From: Anastatus disparis
Lineage: Eukaryota; Arthropoda; Insecta; Hymenoptera; Eupelmidae
Direction of reading: 5' to 3'
DNA: 64,000 bases
Assembly: GCA_017163975.1 (NCBI GenBank)
Contig: JAFFSR010000004.1
Location: 9,796,001-9,860,000 of the forward strand
Every line of letters begins with the position of its first letter. Position 1 is the first letter of the stretch. The notes below the pieces were generated by a model, which saw only the letters and a list, made by a program, of their open reading frames with translations, did no database searches and was not told the origin of the DNA. Below are positions 1-10,095 of this stretch, piece by piece. The position numbers and the translations under genes are program-made.

Positions 1-11
1 CATCGATACAA

Positions 12-275
12 TTGCCAAATTCGTTTTTCGAAGATTTTCGAAACGAATTTAAGTACATAGGATCCGATGCTTATGAAACCTTAAAAATTATTAACTTCAT
101 GATTAAGAACAATGAAAACGCCAGTAGTACGAAGGATCAAGTAAGTTTATTATTTGAAATGCTTGATCAATTGTACACGTGCCTCAGTAGAGGAATATTA
201 AGAAGGGCAAACAACGGCGTGCCTTTTTATAGTCGAACTATTCAACTGTCACTTGTGAGCAGGTGAATATTATAC

Positions 276-318
<43 letters not shown>

Positions 319-653
319 AATATCTTTATTATTGTTCTTAATATTATTACTTTTTAAATTACAGATTAGTGTGCGTAGAGGATAATGTGGCTACTCTCAA
401 GAATCCTCCATCTTTATCAATGGCAATGGTCCTGTCGGCTGTTTTGGGAGAAAAGTATTCTATTAAGTTCACATGGTCCAAAATCATTATATATTGCAAA
501 CGCAATGTGCAAGTTTGGCCAGGCATATTTTATACGAAATATACTGATTCCAAAAAATGGGTCAAAATTCAAAGATTAGCTGAGATACCAAAATCTAATC
601 GATTGATAAAACAATACAATCTTAAACATATTTCGAAGAATAAAAAGTTATAA
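12..653 (+). CDS. 3' end of an unknown gene, two exons (5' incomplete)
   Basis: Two open exons are joined by a short GT-AG intron at 263-364 (donor AG/GTGAAT, acceptor TTACAG/ATT). The first exon is open to the window edge and has no ATG where the reading begins, so the true start lies upstream. Splicing joins the frames exactly and gives about 180 residues ending at a TAA at 651-653. The protein has no signal peptide, membrane segment or familiar motif; it is mildly basic with a Lys-rich tail (HISKNKKL). I do not recognise the family. The open frame on both sides of consensus splice sites, in AT-rich DNA where chance frames are short, is the support for a real gene. Whether it is still functional cannot be judged. 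Confidence 0.55.
272..337. repeat. (ATT)n microsatellite in intron
   Basis: Uninterrupted ATT/TTA triplets fill most of the 102-nt intron of the preceding gene. It is likely length-polymorphic. Confidence 0.9.
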
Positions 654-1018
654 AAATTTGAGCTGAATTTCCTTTTAAGAATATTAATTAATGATAAATG
701 TTAAAATGTAGTACAATTTTCATAACGCTGTAACTTTGGGAAAATATAACATTTTGACATGCTATAACTACTATTTCGAAAGGATTTGAACGTAGCTTTC
801 ATTTGAAAACAGTTACAAGCGTCTAGCTATTAATGCTAAAGAATTATAAGCGTTTGAAAATCTAGTAACTTTTTTAGTGATTTTCTTTAATTGCCTGCAA
901 CTAGAGAAATATTGAGCGTTGGGGTCTATAACTCTGGCTTTTTCCATATTTTGACATCTGAAAACCTATCTCAAAGTTAGAGCAAAATCCGTGATCCGGA
1001 GATGTGATACTCTCCTAG
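654..1018. other. AT-rich spacer or intron
   Basis: No open frame is visible. The stretch ends in CTCTCCTAG at 1010-1018, a plausible splice acceptor for the coding exon that follows, so part of it may be an intron. Confidence 0.4.
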
Positions 1019-1343
1019 TGAGTTAAATAAATTGAAAGCCCGGCTCCATAGAGAAGAAGAGTTGATTCAGATATGTATTGCGGATTTTCAGGCTGCTGCA
1101 CATAGAGTACAAATGGTGGTTAACATACGTTTTGCAACTATTAATAAGATCAATGAACTACAGGCAAAAATGACACAGCTAATACAGGAAAACGAGAAAA
1201 AAAATTAAACGCCAAAATGATTAAAATGAAAATGCTGTTTGGAGATGAAGACGAAGACACCAACGAAACTTCTAAGGCAGGATCTTCAAAAGAAAATGTC
1301 AGCAAAACTTCGGAACCAGCACGACCTAAGACTCCTACTATAT

Positions 1344-2409
1344 TGTAACGTTTGGCCTTTTTGCCTCGATTAGATCTTGATTTCGTAGGCGTCAGATTTT
1401 TAGAGGGCGCTGCAGATGGTCGATTTTCGGAGGCCAAAGTTTATCTTACATACTAAACTAACCTAACCTTATTAAATTAATAAAATTAATAATAAGAAAA
1501 TAAAGAAATAAACTAAAAGAAATTAATCTCCATCAAATATTTGAAAAGAATAAAATATAAATGATTAAGAAAAGAAATAATACAAAGCTAACCTATTCTT
1601 ACGTACGAAGTGATAATGTTCGTGAGAGGAAGCAGGGTGGGTACTACGGACTGGTGATTAAGTTCAAACACGACACTTTAGGTTTAAACTTAAATTAACT
1701 TTTCTTTTATATTTATTAATAAAAAAGAAAAAAAATTTATTACAACGCCGATTTCAATAATACTTAACAAAAACAAAAATAAAAATTATAATTGAGAGAA
1801 ATAATGTTTCGCACGTTACGAAGGAACAGAAAAGTCTTTAGTTCTCTCCTTGACCGCTAGGTGGCGCTATCTTGTATTTATCGGCTGTAACAAATAAAAA
1901 CGAAAAAAATACAATGGTTAATTATATAACAAAAATAGACTCGGCGGGTAAATTCACGACCTACTTTATCGGCGGAGTTCGGCGCGGTCGGTAACGGAGC
2001 CAGGTAAGGTAATATAGGAGAGCTAGAATGGTAACCCTCTAAACCATGGCTGGAGAAGAGGGGGGAGACTTTTGGTCGAAGACCAATGGAGGAATCTACC
2101 CCGACCAACGATGGTGGAGGTAGTAACTAGGAGTCAGTGTCGGGCAATCCCATCCTTACACTGACGGATGGATAGGAGACTATGCCGGGAAATCCCACCC
2201 TTACATAGCTTAAGACAGGAGTATAGGAAAGGATAACTTTCACTGTGCCGATCAATCCCACTCTTACACAGAGGAAGGGGAGAGAGTCTGATGCTGGCTC
2301 GGTGGCTCGCTTGTATATGCTATGGAGCTCGCTATTCCCGTTGCGGGAGTAGCGCCTCATAGCGGCTGAGCGCAGGTACTGCGTCTAGCGCGATTTTTGA
2401 ATCGTCGCA
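1344..2409 (-). mobile_element. Solo LTR (copy C), probable Ty3/gypsy type
   Basis: The plus strand begins TGTAACG and ends CGTCGCA, as the LTR at 46761-47963 does. The two share internal landmarks such as AACTAACCTAACCTT. It is flanked on both sides by ATAT, a 4-bp target duplication typical of Ty3/gypsy elements, and the interrupted exon reads in frame across the site. Transcription probably runs on the minus strand, because a TATA-like TATACAAG lies about 95 bp inside the right end. No internal region or second LTR is seen. The right 150 bp were later duplicated (see 2260-2677). Confidence 0.7.
2135..2271. other. Three 29-nt stem-loops with matched arm changes
   Basis: Positions 2135-2163, 2180-2208 and 2243-2271 are each 29 nt with a conserved centre (CGGGCAATCCCATCCTT and close variants). 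The arms differ between copies but stay complementary: CAGTGT/ACACTG, CTATG/CATAG and CTGTG/CACAG. Conserved length and loop with compensating arms suggest selection or copying for structure. They lie inside the LTR, downstream of its TATA-like box. Confidence 0.65.
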
Positions 2410-2677
2410 ATATATTTTTCAGATGAGGACTCACTAGACGAATCAACAAAAAGGTTTGTATTTTAATCACTCTTACACAGAGGAAGGGGAGAGAGTCTGA
2501 TGCTGGCTCGGTGGCTCGCTTATATATGCTATGGAGCTCGCTATTCCCGTTGCGGGAGTAGCGCCTCATAGCGGCTGAGCGCAGGTACTGCGTCTAGCGC
2601 GATTTTTGAATCGTCGCAATATATTTTTCAGATGAGGACTCACTAGACGAATCAACAAAAAGGTTTGTATTTTAATC
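2260..2677. repeat. 209-bp tandem duplication spanning LTR end and flanking exon
   Basis: Copies at 2260-2468 and 2469-2677 differ at only one position that I can find (TTGTATAT versus TTATATAT). Each carries the last 150 bp of the LTR and the first 59 bp of the flanking exon with its splice donor, so the duplication came after the LTR insertion. Confidence 0.9.
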
Positions 2678-2965
2678 AATTATTTTCAGATACTAATTTC
2701 TTCATCCAAAACAATTATTTTTATTGCAGGATTAAGTTAAATGAGGACAAAATCAGGTGTAGTAGCAGCAGCAGTCGTAGTAGCAGTCGCAGTAGCAGTC
2801 GCAGCAGCAACTACAAGAGGAAAAGCAAGGTCCATAAATCACCGGTGTCATCACCTGAAAAACCAAGATAACTTTTTGTGAATTGTATGATTTGAAAAAA
2901 AAATTTAATCAAAGAAAGAAAAAAAAAACAAAAAAAACAGAAAAATATTCACAAAGATTGTCTGT

Positions 2966-3905
2966 GTGTCTACAGATCCATATATAAGCATGCGACCACA
3001 CGCACCCACACACACATTTACACACAGATACAGACACACACAAATGCACAAATACACACACACTTACACACACACACACACACACACTTACACACTTACA
3101 CACAGATACAGACACACACACACACACACAAACACATACATACACACACATACATATCCATACACACAAGAACATAAACACGCACGCACACTCTGACAGA
3201 CACACACACACACACACACACATATTCACAGACACACACAAATGCACAGATACACACACACATACTCACTTACACACACACAGACACACACCCACACTTT
3301 CACTTACACATACAGACACACTCACACACCCACACACACACTTACACACAGACACAGACACACACACACACACACACCCACACATACACTTAAACACAGA
3401 TACAAAAACACACACACACTCGCACACAAACACACACACACTCACACAGATATATCTATACACATAAGAACATAAACACACATGCACACACTGACAGACA
3501 CACACACAAACACACACATACACATACACACACACACATATTCACAGACCCATACACGAACACACAGATATACACACACTCATTCACGGATCCACACACA
3601 AACACACAGATACACACACACTCACTTACACACACACACAGAGACACACACCCACACTCCCACTTACACATACAGACACACATAAATCCACTCACACACA
3701 CTTGCACACAGACACACACATACCCACACTCACACAAAGACACACACACCCCCACACACACACTTACACACAGATACAGACAGACAGACACACACACACA
3801 GACATTCACAGACACACACACAAACACAGAAACACACACACACACCCACACACTCACCCACACACTCACTTACACACACACACACACACACTCACTCACA
3901 CACTT
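2966..3905. repeat. CA-rich minisatellite
   Basis: About 940 bp of irregular ACAC runs with interspersed AGATACAGAC, ACTTACAC and ACTCACAC words. Larger blocks recur (for example CATAAGAACATAAACACACATGC-like stretches near 3165 and 3465), so it is a degenerate minisatellite rather than a pure dinucleotide repeat. Long open frames on both strands here are artefacts of the repeat. Confidence 0.9.
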
Positions 3906-3915
3906 TTTAAATAAA

Positions 3916-4465
3916 AAACAGGTCATATGTTGTGAAAATCATTATCTTAATCACGTCTTAAAACGTATTAATCATTACTAAAGTTAATTAATGTTTAACT
4001 TATTTGTAAAGAGTATTCAAAAAATTATCATAGTTACATATTTTTAACCCTTTCAGTCACAGAAGCCACTATAGTGGCACCCTTTCTCATTTTCTTTTAT
4101 TTATTGTTTAATTCGCACTTAAAGTTTAATCTTGATTTTTTTTTGCATTTTCATATAAATGAGTGTTCATTTTATAAGTATCATATGATATATTTTGAAT
4201 ATATGATATGATTTTAAATAAATCTCAAAAATTAATGTATGATAGAAAATACGTGTTTTTGCGAAAATAATTCGTGACTGAAAGGTTTAAAGAATAATAT
4301 TCTTTAGTGAAGTTTACCTTCGATATTCATAGATTCTGAAGATATGTCTTTCGTTTTATGAGAATCTGTAGAGACAATTTAAAAAATAAATAATTTTTCA
4401 TCAAGTCAATAAGTCAATCAGAATATTTTACGAAAATTATGTTATTTAGCATTATTTACTTAAAT
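3916..4465. other. AT-rich spacer, nothing recognised
   Basis: No open frame or repeat family. A small palindrome around TATCATATGATATATT near 4180-4215 is the only structure seen. Confidence 0.4.
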
Positions 4466-4846
4466 TTGAAGGTTTGTCGAATAAGTTTTCATGTGATAAC
4501 TGTGGATTTACTAATCCATCACCGCCGGTATTTTCATTTGAAGTATTACCGCTTTCTTTAGTGACAGTCAGAGTTGATGGCGCTATTGGCTCATCCAGCA
4601 AACTCCCATCCTACTCACTTCCTGACTTATCAATACATCGCTTCTCAGAGTTCTCAGAGTCCTCCGAGCTGCTCAATACTTTCGTTCCTTTCTGTTGTTT
4701 TGTTTTTTTAGTTACTTTATTTGTTTCAAATTCGTTAAAACCTTTTTTTGATCTCATTTGTCTTGTACGTTTCATTTTATCAACGTCACTTGTATCCGAA
4801 ACTTTATCAACTATATCAATCTCTGATACAGCTTTATTGTAATCAT
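4466..4846 (-). pseudogene. Exon of an unknown Ser/Lys-rich gene, with an in-frame stop
   Basis: On the minus strand an acceptor (TTTATTTGTAG) is followed by about 126 codons broken by a single TAG, and then a donor AA/GTAAAT. The product is hydrophilic: a basic KMKRTRQMRSKKGF stretch, an acidic serine run (SSSEDSENSE), and a low-complexity tail. Such a composition fits a disordered middle region of a nuclear protein. It may belong to the same gene as the exon at 6025-6271 upstream on this strand, but the splice phase was not proved. The TAG suggests decay or an unrecognised intron. Function unknown. Confidence 0.45.
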
Positions 4847-6024
4847 CTACAAATAAATTTAATATAGAAATAAAAAACTTGAAATGTACTTTTTAAAGAA
4901 ACAAAATTGATTTTTTTATCATCAAATTAAATGAAAAACTATAATAATTTTTTTATAAAACAATTAAGTTAAACTTGATAACGATTAAATAATATATTAT
5001 AAATAAAAATTCAATTATATTGAATGAAAATCTAATTGAATTAAGAACATATAATACAGACACTATTAGAACTTATAAATTATTTAGTTAAATTTTCAAA
5101 TAAATCCATTCATCAGTTATTGAAAATTTCATGTATTTAGTACAAAATCAAATAATTGTAATATATATTGGAACCCGAAATTCTCAGAAACTAATAAGTG
5201 GATTTAAGTAAAAATTTTACTGAAAAATCTTCATGGTACGCATTACCAACTTATGTTTTTTTTCTGAAATATTGCAATACAATGAAGTGTCTAATGATAA
5301 GGTAATGTCTATTAAATATCTCCTTAAACCTTAGAATAGATTAGTTAATTAAGAATAGTTTTATTTCTTTGTTAAGATTTGTAACCGCTGATTTCCGAAT
5401 AAAAATATTGGAAAAATCAAACAGAATTTCTGAATTACAGTATAAGCCAAGTATTTTAATTTTATCTACGACATAATCAGCATCCAGAAATCTTCTTTAC
5501 AAGTACACTATGGACAACCCCGGGATCAATTACTTCATTTGTTATTAATAATAAATTGCGAAAATTTGCATTTCTTAAATTTGTTTGCATAGAACGGAAA
5601 AACCACTGGAGCATGATTAATTATAACAATAAAAAATTTTAAAATAATTAAAAAAGAAACTAAACAAAACAAGCATTTGAGCGACTTGATCGGGTAAGTA
5701 TAAACCAAGTCAATCTCAAAAAGCTGTGAAATTTTACGTTTTTAAAAATTTGTTATTTCGTAATAGTAATTTAGATGCACTTTATTTATGCAAAAGATAG
5801 ACGCTGTTAAGCTATTACTTTTGGGAATCGTAATGTTTTTCTAATTATTTATTCAGGGATTGTCTTAATGATAATTGTACAAATAATTTCTGGATGATAA
5901 TTATGCACAAAATCGTTGAAATTCCTAGCCTATCAATAATCTTTGCATCCTGTAATCTTATCTTAGATTTTGATTTTTGAATTTGATGATATATACTACA
6001 ATCAATTAATCAAAAATATACTAC
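4847..6024. other. AT-rich stretch, possible intron
   Basis: No open frame on either strand beyond chance. If the flanking minus-strand exons belong together, this is their intron. Confidence 0.35.
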
Positions 6025-6271
6025 CGTAAAACTTGAAAAATTTGTTGATTGGAAATAGTTCCCATTGTGGGTCATGATCAATATTGTTAATTACAGATTT
6101 TCTAATTTTATCAAAATCCTTAAAAGGAGGCCAATATATATTTTTCAAATCCTCTGTCAGCCATTTGGATGGAATAACCCGCTTTATCTCACTTTCATCT
6201 TCTATTATAGCAAATGTCTTCATTGTTCTATCAAGGACAATATTACATTCATTCAAATAATTTTCTGACAT
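6025..6271 (-). CDS. First exon of an unknown gene, with a WPP motif
   Basis: The exon starts with an ATG at 6269-6271 and has a second in-frame ATG shortly after. It ends at a donor ACG/GTAGTA at 6024. It encodes about 82 residues including FAIIEDESEIKRVIPSKWL and IYWPPFKDFDKIRKSV. This resembles, from memory, a short N-terminal domain seen in uncharacterised insect proteins, often in multicopy families; that resemblance has not been checked. It lies 110 bp downstream of the transposase gene on the same strand, so it could be a second gene of the same transposon or a host gene. No ORF of the same gene is clear other than the candidate exon at 4466-4846. Confidence 0.45.
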
Positions 6272-6384
6272 GAAGATAACATATTTTGAAAATTATGTTC
6301 ATTTTTTACTTAATTTATAAACAAATATTTTTATATAAATTTAGAAAATTGCTTTTTTTATTATTTTAGAATATACAAAATGAT

Positions 6385-9124
6385 TTATTTAAACGTATGT
6401 ATAATTGGAAAGGCTACAAAGCCGACTGTACATGGGATCTTAAAAATTTTCGCTACTATTGTATTACAAGGCCAGCTTTGAATATCATTTGTTTCGAGTG
6501 CATAATTAATACCAATGGCATTACTGTGAAAATTCTTCAAAAAATATAAATTAGATATTTTTTTACATTTTTTGCCAACAACATATGACAAATCTTCTGG
6601 GGACGCTGTATCTCTCTATCCTTTTCTAATTGAAAAATGTAAGTTTTTTGAAAATCTAGTGATTCTTGATAGAAATTAAAGGTTGTCCGCTACTTGTTTA
6701 GTAAAAATGAATATTTTCTCTGATGAGGACCAATTAATTTTGTTGCTTTTTTTTCAAGTAAAGTTTGACATACTTACAAAATCCTAAGTAAGGCTAGAGA
6801 ATACGTTATTTAAGTATGTCAAACTTTACTTGAAAAAAAAGCAACAAAATTAGTTGGTCCTCATCAGAGAAAATATTAATTTTTACTAAACAAGTAGCGG
6901 ACAACCCTTAATTTCTATCAATAATAACTAGTTTTCCCAAAAATTTACATTTTTTAATTAGAAAAGGATAGAGAGATACAGCGTCCTCTTAATAATATTA
7001 ATAATATTAATAATAGTACCATCTTCAAGAAGTACACAATTATTTCTATCATCGCTAATATCCAAAGACCACGAATCAAATTTAATCATTTTATATTGGT
7101 ACTCAAAATCTTCATCATTAGTAAGAATTCCATGGTGATGGTGCTTTTCAAAATTCACAATATTTTTTATATGAGTGAAATAATTTTTTAAGTTTTTCAT
7201 CGATTCGTATTCAGTAATTCTTCTGCTTATTTGTTGCAGTGGTTTGTCACTTTTTCTTATCATTTTTTTTATAGAACAAATATAGTTCTCAAATGGAAAA
7301 GCGCTAAAACATTCCAATGGTCCATATTTTCTCACGTCATTTGCTAAATGTAACAAATTATGCACATTGTGTGTTACATTGTCTTTGCCATATATTTTTT
7401 GAAAATTTTTTATGAAATGCATTAATAATGATTCAGCATAATTAATATTTTCATTATTTGAAATTAATGTTTTATTTACAAGAATAGATATACTTATATG
7501 AAGCATTAAAAAATTATCATAAACCTCTGACGACAATATATTTTTCAATACTGATGGACCAAAATATAATAAAAAGTGGCGAAATTCGGTTGCTTTCCAG
7601 TGCTTCCAGTATTCAAGCCCTCTTGAACGTCTATTAAAATCGTTTGGTAAAATAAATTTAATATTTTCTAATTTATCAGAAATTTCTTTAATATTTTCAT
7701 CAGACAATCTGTAACTTTTGTTGTAACATACTTTTTTTCCTTTTTTACCTAACCACAATCTAATTAATTGTCTTGTGACGCCAAGATATACAAGATGCAT
7801 TGCATCTAATGGAATATTCGATACTAATCCAACTTCTGGAAGTTGATTCAAAATAGTATCACCATGTTGATAATCTTGTATATATTCTAAATTTCTAAAT
7901 TTATCATCATTTCTTAATCGGTCATGACAGTAGGAAGTTAAGGCTTCTAAATTTATCAACGGAAAATAAACAACTTTGCCAAAAGCCTTACCCTTAATCG
8001 TGCATTTACTGCAACTGAAATAACCACTTAGATACTTAGTATTGAGTATAAAAGATTTTGCTGGGCTATCACATATAAATCCAAAAATTCTGATTTTAAC
8101 ATTTTTATTATCGTAGTTAAAGCCATTTATTATAAATTTTTTTGATTCTTCTACAAATTGTTCTAAAAATTCGTCTTGATTATCTGGTTTTTTTTGTGCC
8201 GTGATGTATACCAATTACATATACATCCTTTAATTGAGAATCTTTACATAATATTAACCACAATCCTTTTTCCGACGATTTCCCAGTGATTGCAGCACCA
8301 TCAATATTGATAAATATATCAATTTTATCACATGATAACTTTGAAGCAAGACGGATATCAATTATCTTTTGTATAACTTTATTGAACCCTAAATGACAAT
8401 ATTCACCACTACTCATACTACGAATTACAGTTGATTTTGGCGTTTTTAATAAAGTACGCGGATCTTTTGGGAATTTTGTATTTGTATGATTATTCAGAAT
8501 AGATAATAGATTTTTAAGAGAATTATGAGATACTTTGAATTCTATTGCCCATTTTGAAATTTCATTTATAAATTTGTTATCTATTGTTGATGTATTATCT
8601 TTCGTAATATGATCAAAACCATTGTTTTCCCATTCATCAAAATCGTCAAAATCTGGTATACTTTCTGCTTCGCTATCACTATAACGATAAATAAGAGAAT
8701 CGTTTTCCATATCGCATTCAAGATCTATGAAAGCATCAATTTGATCAGCATTTGAAACTTCACTGCTATCTAACTTTTCAAAAGAATTATTATAATCCAA
8801 CATATTGTCACGATTGTCTTCAGAAAGTGTAGATATACTAATTATATTACTTGTTTCAATGTTATTCTGTATTGCATTATTTTGAGATGTAGGTATACTG
8901 TTAGTATTTGTGTCGTCATTGAAAAACGTTGAATTTTCATTATTAGATGATATACAATTTTTATTCAATGAATTGCACATGCTTGTAGCTGCTTTAAAAT
9001 CAAGTGCAGTCTGTGTTTTGACTAATCGTCTTATATGTCTAGAACTTTCGGGTAATACACCTTTCCTTCTTCTTGGCCTATAGATATTAACAATGTGTTT
9101 GTGTATATACATATATATAGTCAT
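6385..9124 (-). pseudogene. TNP2-like (CACTA-type) transposase, interrupted
   Basis: Three minus-strand frames make one protein of roughly 750 residues. The first (8180-9124) has a basic start after a likely acceptor at about 9085 (PRRRKGVLPES), an acidic Asn/Ser-rich linker, then INIDGAAITGKSS and IGIHHGTKK. The second (6989-8195) continues with KKPDNQDEFLEQF, a Cys pair in YFSCSKC, the conserved DAMHLVYLGV, and HNVHNLLHLANDV followed by FPFENY, matching the DUF4218-like part of plant TNP2 transposases. The third (6385-6598) is the tail (VGKKCKKISNLY...FVAFPIIH). The aspartates in NIDG and DAMH are candidate catalytic residues. The break between frames one and two lies in an A8 run (8188-8195); the break between two and three is a 390-bp MITE. 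Terminal inverted repeats were not found. Confidence 0.7.
6599..6988. mobile_element. Foldback MITE, TTAA superfamily (390 bp)
   Basis: Near-complete inverted repeat: GGGGACGCTGTATCTCTC at the left and its complement at the right, with arms of well over 150 bp meeting near 6790. The right flank has TTAA (6989-6992); the left flank has TTCT, probably a mutated TTAA. It sits inside the transposase coding region. A close relative starts at 63622. Confidence 0.85.
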
Positions 9125-10002
9125 TACGCTGTACGTATTTCAATAGCATTTTTAATATGTAATTGCATGATTTATTTCAGTTAAATAATAATATAGTGGA
9201 TTTATTTGTTTTTAAATGATGTAAGAGTAAATATGTTTTTATCTTAAAAAATATTAGAAAAAAAAATTTTTATTTGAAGATTTTGTTTGAAAGAAATGTT
9301 AATTTTATTTGTCCAGTAAAATATATATATTTATATATATACAAGTTTAATTGTTAGCAATAAGTTTCAAATTTCAAAATCATCATTATGCTATTCAAAA
9401 TGTTTTATTTAGAAAAAAATTGAAAATATAAATTTCATAAATTTCTCAAATACGTAGATCAGTAATAATGAGTTTAAGTTTTAATATTTATATGTTACTG
9501 ATCCAAATTTTTAAAATTAAAAAGAAACAATATTACATAATTGTTAATTGACCTCATAATACAAAATTTAAAAATATTTCTGCAGTTATTCTGAGACTTT
9601 GTTATTTGAAATAGAAATTAAAATAAGGGTGAAATGTTAGAGTAATAAGAAAAATTTTATTTGAAAATTGCTAAAAATGGATCCACAAGGTTATGCAAAA
9701 ACCATGAGTTTGCATTAAAAATTCGATGCTCTTAAGGAAATTTTGAAGGTAGCGATGAATATGACCTTATAATAGATGGAAGGTTGTTTTTGATATTTTA
9801 AACAAATAATTTGTTACCGAAAATATTAAAGATTAAGTTAGATTTATTCAAAATACAGAAAAGAATTTAATTTGAATGGAAAAAAAATAATAATTCATTA
9901 GAACTCTGAAAAACATAATAATAGGACCAATTGTCGATAATTGGACAATATTTACAATCAAATGGAAAGATGAATAAAATATAATTATTTAAAATATTCT
10001 AT
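9125..10002. other. AT-rich spacer
   Basis: No coding frame or repeat identified. It may contain the promoter or end of the TNP2-like transposon, but no terminal repeat was recognised. Confidence 0.35.
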
Positions 10003-10095
10003 TTAAGAGGCGGCCGGAACCATTCGCCGCTTCGTCGCGCTGCGGTCAGGTTAGAGAAACATAGAAAATATTTTTTATACAGTATTGAGTTCACA
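10003..10095. mobile_element. One end of a TTAA foldback element
   Basis: TTAAGAGGCGGCCGG followed by CATTCGCCGC, CTGCGGTCAGGT and ATATTTTTTATACAG matches the left end of the complete element at 38223-38699. No matching right end is seen within 1.3 kb, so this is a truncated copy. Confidence 0.65.

Larger units (their letters stand above)
1019..2871 (+). pseudogene. Coiled-coil, acidic, Ser/Arg-tailed protein gene, interrupted by an LTR
   Basis: An exon opens after the acceptor at 1018. It encodes a charged helix likely to form a coiled coil (ELNKLKARLHREEE, then NKINELQAKMTQLIQE), followed by an acidic stretch (GDEDEDTNETS) and PARPKTPTI. At 1344 it is cut by a solo LTR (1344-2409) flanked by ATAT. 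Past the LTR, and counting ATAT once, the frame continues into SDEDSLDESTK. An intron at 2663-2729 (AG/GTTTGT...TTGCAG/G) then leads in frame to a terminal exon with repeated SSSR units and a basic SPVSSPEKPR end, stop at 2869-2871. There is also a one-base frame change in an A8 run at 1197-1204. The composition suggests a nuclear or RNA-associated protein, which is inference. The LTR and the frameshift make this copy a probable pseudogene. Confidence 0.6.

Noticed and set aside
1150..1437. Minus-strand frame of 95 codons
   Set aside because: It is antisense to the coiled-coil gene exon and runs into the LTR. The plus-strand frame has exon boundaries and better composition.
1455..1466. TAACCTAACCT as telomere (TTAGG)n remnant (also near 11538 and 47036)
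   Set aside because: Only two repeat units each time, and two of the three lie at the same place in related LTRs.
2127..2569. Two identical minus-strand frames starting MRRYSRNGNSELHS
   Set aside because: Product of the 209-bp LTR duplication, not of genes.
2909..3914. Long open frames on both strands rich in Thr-His or Val-Cys
   Set aside because: They are translations of a CA/TG repeat and end where the repeat ends.
4474..4842. Plus-strand frame of 122 codons with a Cys pair
   Set aside because: It is antisense to the minus-strand exon at 4466-4846, which has proper splice sites.
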